The notes beneath the pieces were generated by a model. The model worked only from the letters and a program-made list of their open reading frames with translations, was not told where the DNA came from and did no database searches. Both the position numbers and the translations under genes were made by a program. Shown here piece after piece: positions 58,550 to 64,000 of a stretch of 64,000 nt of DNA (positions within the stretch are counted from its first letter, which is position 1; each line of letters begins with the position of its first letter). The stretch is taken from the NCBI RefSeq assembly GCF_003148495.1, contig NZ_QGGH01000019.1:23801-87800 (forward strand), read 5' to 3'. This DNA is from Mesorhizobium loti (GTDB lineage Bacteria > Pseudomonadota > Alphaproteobacteria > Rhizobiales > Rhizobiaceae).

Positions 58550-58703
58550 CACGGTCTCCATGCTACCCGGCCGAGGCGTAGCCGCGAACCGGCATTTGCG
58601 CAATGTAGGCAATCGGTTCAAAAAAGCGCTTCACCGTCTCGTGTCTGGCGCGCTTCCGATCCATTGCCTAGATAGCGGCTTACCCCTCCCGGAGCCCCAT
58701 TTC

Positions 58704-59807
58704 ATGACAGCATCGCTTTTCCAGCCGATCACTCTCGACGGCCTCACCTTCCCCAATCGCATCGCGGTCGCGCCGATGTGCCAGTATTCGGCCGAAGACG
58801 GCTCGGCCAGCGACTGGCACCTCTATCACTGGATGAACCTTGCCATGTCCGGCGCCGGCATGGTCACGGTCGAGATGACCGATGTCGAGCGGCGCGGGCG
58901 CATCACGCATGGCTGCCTCGGCCTCTATTCCGAAGACAATGAGGCCGCCGCCCGCCGGACGCTGGATGCGGCAAGACGCGTCGCCGCACCCGGTACGAAA
59001 TTCGGCTCTCAGCTTGCCCATGCCGGCCGCAAGGCCTCGAACCGCAAGCCGTGGGAGGGCGGCGGTCCGCTGCAGCCAAACGAGGATCCCTGGCAGACCG
59101 TGTCGGCCTCGGCCATCGCCTACGATACCGGCTGGAACGTGCCGCACGCGCTGGAGGACGAGGAGATCCTGCAGCTCATCGAACGATTCACTGATGCGGC
59201 GAGGCGTGCCGAACGCGCTGGCTTCGATTTCCTCGAACTGCATGCCGCGCACGGCTATCTGATCTTCCAGTTCCTGTCGCCCTTGTCCAACCAGCGCACT
59301 GACCGCTGGGGCGGCTCGCTGGAAAACCGCATGCGTCTTGTCGTCGAGATCGCCAAGGCGGTGCGGAAGGCAACGCCAAGGCTGATGCTCGGCGCGCGGC
59401 TGTCGGTGAAGGATTGGGTCGCTGGCGGCTTCGACGTCGAGGACGCGATCGAAGTGGCAAAAGCACTGAAGGATTTGGGTGTCGCCTATCTCTGCTGCTC
59501 GAGCGGCGGCAATTCACCGCTGCAGAAATTGCCCACCGGTCCCGGCTACCAGGTGCATCTGGCGGAAGCCGTGCGCAAGGGTGCGGATATTCCGACCCGT
59601 GCGGTCGGCCTGATCGACGACCCAAAGCAGGCCGAAGCGATCCTCGCCGAGGGTCGCGCCGACATGGTGGCGCTGGCGCGCGCCTTCCTGGCCGATCCAC
59701 GCTGGGGATGGCGTGCGGCGGCGACGTTCAGCGAGACAATCCACCCGGCGCCACAGCTTGCCCGTTCGGTGACCACGATGCAGCACTGGATGAAGGCGGT
59801 GGGCTGA
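58704..59807 (+). CDS. NADH:flavin oxidoreductase, old-yellow-enzyme (YqjM-like)
   Basis: 367 residues, FMN-dependent ene-reductase family. Present: NRIAVAPMCQYSAEDGSASDWHLYHW (YqjM-like Cys near 25 and the Tyr/His FMN region), SQLAHAGRKAS, the active-site pair His-x-x-His in ELHAAHGYLI, and the FMN phosphate loop region LADPRWGWRAA. Function as a broad ene-reductase is likely; native substrate unknown. GGAG precedes the ATG at 58704. Confidence 0.94.
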   Translation: MTASLFQPITLDGLTFPNRIAVAPMCQYSAEDGSASDWHLYHWMNLAMSGAGMVTVEMTDVERRGRITHGCLGLYSEDNEAAARRTLDAARRVAAPGTKFGSQLAHAGRKASNRKPWEGGGPLQPNEDPWQTVSASAIAYDTGWNVPHALEDEEILQLIERFTDAARRAERAGFDFLELHAAHGYLIFQFLSPLSNQRTDRWGGSLENRMRLVVEIAKAVRKATPRLMLGARLSVKDWVAGGFDVEDAIEVAKALKDLGVAYLCCSSGGNSPLQKLPTGPGYQVHLAEAVRKGADIPTRAVGLIDDPKQAEAILAEGRADMVALARAFLADPRWGWRAAATFSETIHPAPQLARSVTTMQHWMKAVG

Positions 59808-59940
59808 TCGGCGCGTTCTCTACCGGCGCGGTGTTGCCTCCTAGCCCTGGACAGTTTGCCACAGCTTCGCTTCAATTTTACTCGCAACCTGTTACGTTGG
59901 GTGAGGCTGCGGCGGGCGTGGCCGGGCTTGGGAGGAGATC

Positions 59941-60258
59941 ATGTCGTTCAGGGCATTCTTGCCGGTTGCAGCGCTGACCGTTGTGGCCGGACTTTGGATC
60001 GGCACATCGACGCCGGCCGGCGCACAATATTGCGAGGGCACGGTGCACGGCCTGTCCGGCCGCTACAATCTGGCGACAGGAAGCGGCTTTCTTGCTGTGC
60101 GGACACGGCCGAACTCATCGTCGCGGATGATCGGCCAGTTGTTCAATGGCGATCATACCGAGATCTTCGACCGACGCGGCAACTGGTATCAGGTCGAAAT
60201 CGGCGGCCGGACCGGCTGGGCAAACGCACGCTGGCTGCGCAACGATTGCGGCTACTGA
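59941..60258 (+). CDS. Secreted SH3-domain protein
   Basis: 105 residues. Signal peptide (LPVAALTVVAGLWIGTSTPAGAQ, cleaved near 28) and one bacterial SH3 domain (FLAVRTRPNSSSRMIGQLFNGDHTEIFDRRGNWYQVEIGGRTGWANARWL). Two Cys (YCEG and NDCGY) may form a disulfide. Such proteins bind cell-wall or other ligands; function unknown. The downstream region holds the repeat at 60266. Confidence 0.9.
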   Translation: MSFRAFLPVAALTVVAGLWIGTSTPAGAQYCEGTVHGLSGRYNLATGSGFLAVRTRPNSSSRMIGQLFNGDHTEIFDRRGNWYQVEIGGRTGWANARWLRNDCGY

Positions 60259-60265
60259 GACATCA

Positions 60266-60354
60266 GTGCATGTCACCCAAAAGTGGATCCGGTTTTGGGA
60301 TAACGACATGCATCAAACAAAGACCTAAGTCGCGTCGCAAACGCGACGCGACTT
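60266..60354 (-). repeat. Modular palindromic repeat, modules B and A, inverted copy
   Basis: Read on the minus strand: AAGTCGCGTCGC...GCGACGCGACTT (60343-60354 with 60327-60338, loop of 4), linker GGTCTTTGTTTG, then module B with ATGCATGTCG and GTGACATGCA arms (60266-60313) around CCCAAAACCGGATCCACTTT. So it is the A-linker-B unit in opposite orientation to 38462. Confidence 0.75.
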
Positions 60355-60411
60355 TTGGGCGCAGGCTGAAGGCCATGGTTGCAACCAAATTGGCTGCTTT
60401 GCGTTGCGGCC

Positions 60412-60690
60412 ATGATGGACAACAAACCTTTTGAAGTGCCGGTCGTCGTCGAACTTGGCCACGTCGGCAAATATCGCCATATCCGCAGCGCCCAGGAGGC
60501 GGCTGAGTGCCTGATGACCGTGTGGCCGCTCAATCGCGGCCCGCGCCATCGTGATGCGCTCGACACTTGCCTCAAAGTACTGGAAGGTTATCGTTCGACT
60601 GCAGATGCGCGCCGGGCGCTGATTGAAGCCGCCAAGGAATCGGAAGTGCTGGTGCCCGACGACAGACTGCCAGACGACCGGCTGCATTGA
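60412..60690 (+). CDS. DUF982 family protein
   Basis: 92 residues of the short rhizobial DUF982 family: FEVPVVVELGHVGKYRHIRSAQEAAECLMTVWP, RHRDALDTCLKVLEGYRS and ARRALIEAAKESEVLVP. No known function. No good Shine-Dalgarno is seen, and the start could be ATG 60412 or 60415. It is 30 bases before the DUF2188 gene, so the two may be co-transcribed. Confidence 0.9.
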   Translation: MMDNKPFEVPVVVELGHVGKYRHIRSAQEAAECLMTVWPLNRGPRHRDALDTCLKVLEGYRSTADARRALIEAAKESEVLVPDDRLPDDRLH

Positions 60691-60719
60691 GCAGACGGAC
60701 CTTTCAACTGGAGGTTTTC

Positions 60720-60959
60720 ATGGCGAAGCTGACTTACAAGGTCGTCGAGCATGACGGCGGCTGGGCCTACAAGGTCGGAGCGACCTTTTCGGAGACGTTT
60801 CCCACCCATCAGGACGCCTTGCGCGCCGCCGAAATCGCCTCGGCCGAGCAGCAAGTCGCCGGAGCCACGGACGGCATCCAGTACGAGGACGCCGAAGGCA
60901 AATGGCATGAGGAACTGGCCGATGGCCGGGATCGACCGCAGACAGAGGTCTCCGACTGA
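60720..60959 (+). CDS. DUF2188 family protein
   Basis: 79 residues, matching DUF2188: YKVVEHDGGWAYKVGATFSETFPTHQDALRAAEIASAEQQV and IQYEDAEGKWHEELAD. This short, acidic family has no known function. CTGGAGG precedes the ATG at 60720. It is downstream of the DUF982 gene. Confidence 0.9.
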   Translation: MAKLTYKVVEHDGGWAYKVGATFSETFPTHQDALRAAEIASAEQQVAGATDGIQYEDAEGKWHEELADGRDRPQTEVSD

Positions 60960-61031
60960 CCCTTCGTCAGGGAGTCGACCGCGGACGCCCGGAGAGAAGG
61001 GCGTCTCGCGGCAGTAGAAGCCTGCGGCTGA

Positions 61032-61319
61032 CTATTTGCCGCAGTACTGGTCGTTGACGTTCCCCTGAGCATTCGCATCAGGACCGGCGGTGTTGGAGGC
61101 GCAGGGCCCGGCTGCGCCGGGGTTGCCGAGGGTGTTCAGCCCGGAGCTGTCGCCATTGATGCTACCAGTTGTGGTAGTGTCCACAGACGATGAATCCTCA
61201 TTGCCGAAGAGCCAGTTGTGATGGAGCCAATCTTGATGATTGCCGTCCGACGACTGCGCCATCGCCGATGTGGCGAGACCGATCGTGAGAACGGATGCTG
61301 CGAGAAGTTTCCTGTACAT
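61032..61319 (-). CDS. Small secreted protein, function unknown
   Basis: 95 residues. Signal peptide (KLLAASVLTIGLATSAMAQ, cleaved after AMA near 21). The mature part is low-complexity, rich in Ser, Thr, Asn, Gly and Asp (SSVDTTTTGSINGDSSGLN) with two Cys near the end. GGAG precedes the ATG at 61319. Such Asn/Gly-rich secreted proteins are common in rhizobia; function unknown. Confidence 0.75.
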   Translation of the reverse strand: MYRKLLAASVLTIGLATSAMAQSSDGNHQDWLHHNWLFGNEDSSSVDTTTTGSINGDSSGLNTLGNPGAAGPCASNTAGPDANAQGNVNDQYCGK

Positions 61320-61386
61320 TGAATTACTCCGTATCTTGGCCGCCTTGGGTGCGACACGGGTAAAACCCGCCAATGAGCCGAATGGT

Positions 61387-62385
61387 TCATTGAAATTGTT
61401 GTGAAGCCGGGTTGATGTCGGATCGGAAAGCACGGGCCGCAATGCGTTTGATGAACGCGATGACCCGTTCCGGCTCGTTGAATTGCGGCATGTGCCCGAG
61501 GCCGTCGACAGATTCGAACTCAAGCCTTTCGATCTTGTTCTGCATGGGCTCGCCGTGGGTACGGATATCGATAACGCGATCGGCCGTACCGAAAAGAATG
61601 CCGGCCGGCATGACGATCTCGCTATAACGACCCTCGATGCGGCCGAGATCTTGTTCTACCGCCACGACATCGGAGGACGTGGCGTAGAAATGGGCTGGTC
61701 TCAGCCCCAGCCACCCACCTCCGTCGACCATGTAGTCGGCAGGAGAAGCCTGTGGCGCGAAGATGAATTCCATTGTCGGCCGCGCATATCTAAGGCTCGT
61801 CGGTATCGCCAGCGTATAGCTCATGATCCGGCGCCACAGGCGTGACGGGATATAGAGCGAGCCCAGCTTTTCACGCGCACCGGCTTCCATGTGGGTCAAT
61901 GGCGACAACAAGGCGATGCCGGAAATCACCTCGGGGTGCTCCACGGCAAGGGTCAGCGCGATGGCGCCGCCGAGGGAATGACCGACCACCAGCGGCCTTT
62001 CCAGCCCAAGCGCTTCGATGAAGCCTCGCACGATTCCAGCCTGTTCGGGCAGGCCACCGGAGGCGCCGCTGGCGCGCACCGAATAGCCCGCACCCGGTCG
62101 GTCGAGCGCGATCAGCCGGTAGCCCGGGCCGAATCGTCCGAACAGAGTGTGCCGGAAATGATGGAGCTGAGCGCCAAGCCCATGCACGAAGACGATCGGC
62201 CGCCCCTCACCCTGATCGACATAGTGGATGCGGTTGCCGTGGATCTCGATGAATTTTCCGACCGGCGGCACCAGCCTTTCGGCCTTGGCCGCGATCCACA
62301 GCGTCGCCAGCACCAGACTGGCGATCCCCAAGACTGCCAGCAACACCAGAACGACCAGCAGCCACGACAGAATCGACAGGAGCAT
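61387..62385 (-). CDS. Alpha/beta hydrolase with an N-terminal membrane anchor
   Basis: 332 residues. One membrane span at the start (ILSWLLVVLVLLAVLGIASLVLATLWIAAK, residues 5-34). The hydrolase core has IVFVHGLGAQLHHFRHTLF, LIALDRPGAGYSV, the nucleophile elbow GHSLGG (S137) and HMEAG; a final His in GLGHMPQF. Asp in LFGTADRVID. Substrate unknown. It is divergent from the CinA-like gene. Confidence 0.93.
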   Translation of the reverse strand: MLLSILSWLLVVLVLLAVLGIASLVLATLWIAAKAERLVPPVGKFIEIHGNRIHYVDQGEGRPIVFVHGLGAQLHHFRHTLFGRFGPGYRLIALDRPGAGYSVRASGASGGLPEQAGIVRGFIEALGLERPLVVGHSLGGAIALTLAVEHPEVISGIALLSPLTHMEAGAREKLGSLYIPSRLWRRIMSYTLAIPTSLRYARPTMEFIFAPQASPADYMVDGGGWLGLRPAHFYATSSDVVAVEQDLGRIEGRYSEIVMPAGILFGTADRVIDIRTHGEPMQNKIERLEFESVDGLGHMPQFNEPERVIAFIKRIAARAFRSDINPASQQFQ

Positions 62386-62519
62386 TGTTCACCCGGATCA
62401 GAGCCTGGTTGAGCTTAGCCGCATCCGGTGCCGCTGCAACCTTGCATCGAAACGGGGGCGGCATTGCGGCCGCTGCCGCGCCGCGCTATCTCAGGCGACC
62501 TTTCTTGCCGGAGCTTCCC

Positions 62520-63263
62520 ATGCCTGAAATCGTAACCGCCGCCATGCTCGTCATCGGCGATGAGATTCTGTCCGGCCGCACCAAGGACAAGAACATCGGC
62601 CATCTCGCCGACATCATGACGGCGATCGGCATCGACCTGAAGGAAGTGCGCATCGTCCCGGACGAGGAAGACGAGATCATTGCTGCGGTGAATGCCGTGC
62701 GCGTCCGCTACACTTATGTGTTCACCACCGGCGGCATTGGCCCGACGCATGACGACATCACGGCCGATTCCATTTCCAAGGCCTTCGGCGTGCCTTGTGA
62801 ATACGATGCCAAGGCCTACGCGACGCTGGAGGCAAGCTATGCCGCACGCGGCATCGAATATACCGAGGCCCGCAAGCGCATGGCACGGATGCCGCGAGGC
62901 GCCGATCTCATCGACAATCCGGTGTCGGTCGCGCCCGGCTTCCGCATCGGCAACGTCCATGTCATGGCCGGTGTGCCATCGATTTTCCAGGCCATGCTCG
63001 ATAATGTCGTGCCGACGCTGAAGGCCGGCACGAAAATGCTGTCGGCAACCGTGCCCTGCCCGTTCGGCGAAGGCCTCATCGGCGGGCCGCTGGGCGACAT
63101 CCAGAAAGCGCATCCGGACACGATCATCGGCTCCTACCCGAAATATGGCGACGGCAAGTTCTGGACCGAACTGGTCGTGCGTGCCCGCAGCCAGGAGGCG
63201 CTGGACGCCGCCCGCGCCGATGTCGAGGCAATGGTCACCGGGTTCGCCAACAATCCCGGCTGA
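62520..63263 (+). CDS. Molybdopterin-binding / CinA-N-domain protein
   Basis: 247 residues, matching the competence/damage-inducible CinA N-terminal domain (MoaB/Mog-like fold): AAMLVIGDEILSGRTKDKNI, VFTTGGIGPTHDDITADSISKAF and the later MAGVPSIFQAML. The C-terminal CinA deamidase domain (PncC) is absent, so it is a stand-alone member. Binding of a molybdopterin-type cofactor is inferred from the family. ATG 62520 with GGAG is preferred over the long open frame beginning at 62385. Confidence 0.93.
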   Translation: MPEIVTAAMLVIGDEILSGRTKDKNIGHLADIMTAIGIDLKEVRIVPDEEDEIIAAVNAVRVRYTYVFTTGGIGPTHDDITADSISKAFGVPCEYDAKAYATLEASYAARGIEYTEARKRMARMPRGADLIDNPVSVAPGFRIGNVHVMAGVPSIFQAMLDNVVPTLKAGTKMLSATVPCPFGEGLIGGPLGDIQKAHPDTIIGSYPKYGDGKFWTELVVRARSQEALDAARADVEAMVTGFANNPG

Positions 63264-63344
63264 TCCGGTCCAGACCGGAACCAAGCACGACGCTGCAACG
63301 TTTCCTCGGCGCGAGTTCGATAGCTCGTAGACTGAGGGATCATC

Positions 63345-64000
63345 ATGCGATTCAAAACCATCGTCGCCATTCTGCAGAACGAGCAGGACGCGGAGCGGGT
63401 GCTCGACTGTGCCATTCCGCTCGCCACCCGGTTCCAGAGCCATCTGATCGGCATCCACGCCGAAACGCTTCCCGTGCCCTACACCTCTGCCACAGGCTTT
63501 CCGGACACCGAGTTCCTGCAGGTTTCGGCCGACATGAACCGGGAGCGGGCCGAAAAGCTGCAGGCCGTGTTTCTCAGGCATATCGAGAATTCCGGTCTAT
63601 CCTTCGAGTGGCGAAGCCTGGAGAGTTTTTCGGGCGACAGTGCGCTGACCGGGATTTCAAGCGTGCGGGCCGCCGACCTGATCATAGCGGCGCAGCGCGA
63701 AACGGGCGGTGACCCGAGCGCGGATGTCGACACGCTGGTCTATGACGCCGGCCGGCCGGTGCTGGTGGTGCCGCATGCGGGTCCGCTGGTCACCACCTTC
63801 AAACACGTGCTGCTCGCCTGGAACGGCAGCAAGGAAGCGGCGCGCGCCGCCTTCGACGCGCTGCCCTTCATCACCGAAGCCGAGAAGACCGACATATTGG
63901 TCATCGACCCCCCTGAAACGCTCGACGACAGCCCAGAGGCCGCCGGGGCCGAAATCGCGTCCGCGCTATCGCGCCACGGCGCCACCGTGAGCGTCTCGGT
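63345..64000 (+). CDS. Universal stress protein (N-terminal part)
   Basis: Partial: the gene runs off the right edge, with 218 complete codons here. UspA-type protein: start MRFKTIVAILQNEQDAERVLD, then HLIGIHAET, DLIIAAQRETGG, GRPVLVVPHAGP and, in a second unit, KHVLLAWNGSKEAARAAFDALPFI. So two Usp domains probably occur in tandem. GAGGGA precedes the ATG at 63345. Stress response is the likely role; ligand unknown. Confidence 0.92.
   Translation, partial: MRFKTIVAILQNEQDAERVLDCAIPLATRFQSHLIGIHAETLPVPYTSATGFPDTEFLQVSADMNRERAEKLQAVFLRHIENSGLSFEWRSLESFSGDSALTGISSVRAADLIIAAQRETGGDPSADVDTLVYDAGRPVLVVPHAGPLVTTFKHVLLAWNGSKEAARAAFDALPFITEAEKTDILVIDPPETLDDSPEAAGAEIASALSRHGATVSVS

Overview
The window is a stretch of GC-rich (roughly 63% by eye) chromosomal DNA from an alphaproteobacterium of the order Rhizobiales (Hyphomicrobiales), most likely Mesorhizobium or a close relative. 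I infer this from the alphaproteobacterial form of the core genes (RNase E with an insertion inside its S1 domain, NDUFA12 and DUF2155 genes beside aat, GatB, accBC behind a DsbA-like gene), from many short Rhizobiales-type families (DUF982, DUF2188, DUF2218, DUF3126, Peptidase_C93, Omp25/31-like porin), and from dispersed palindromic repeats that resemble rhizobial intergenic elements. No database search was possible.

Layout. 1-8.2 kb: the 5' part of a polyamine-type ABC ATPase, NAD kinase, a DEAD-box RNA helicase, a secreted protein, an OmpA-type lipoprotein, two GFA/CENP-V-type zinc proteins around a small secreted protein, and prfB with a programmed +1 frameshift. 8.3-16 kb: PBP1A, amidase AmiC and RNase E (cell wall and RNA turnover). 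16-27 kb: glutaminase plus aminotransferase, an M48 protease, DsbA-like protein, aroQ-accB-accC-aat, a SnoaL-like protein, DUF2155, NDUFA12, panB-panC. 27-45.6 kb: VanZ-like and AIM24-like proteins, a gatB-membrane protein-GNAT operon, YjhX, CBS protein, rhomboid protease, a PAS / tandem-PilZ / LapG-like protease group, ankyrin protein, gamma carbonic anhydrase, cysE, HD hydrolase, alpha/beta hydrolase, DUF192, double cold-shock protein, glyoxalase I, DUF1697 and ilvA. 45.6-52 kb: two tandem lipoprotein hydrolases, adenine deaminase, another hydrolase and an outer-membrane beta-barrel protein.

52-58 kb is the most accessory part. A minus-strand operon (cysteine hydrolase, GYD protein, substrate-binding protein, one ABC permease, no ATPase) is divergent from a LysR regulator with a near-palindromic operator candidate between them. 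Next come a decayed copy of the porin gene, a tRNA-Leu(UAA), small unknown genes and a small PilZ-like protein. 58-64 kb: Nudix hydrolase, old-yellow-enzyme-like oxidoreductase, SH3 protein, DUF982, DUF2188, alpha/beta hydrolase, a CinA-N/MoaB-type protein and the start of a universal stress protein.

Between the genes I find two classes of palindromic repeat: a modular family (five copies) whose stem sequences change while the pairing and the core are kept, and a nested-palindrome family (one 167-bp and one 63-bp copy). Three of these elements end exactly at the stop codon of a neighbouring gene. I also find two well-formed terminators that no annotated gene explains, which suggest small RNAs or leader control. 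I see no CRISPR array, prophage, intact insertion sequence or rRNA.
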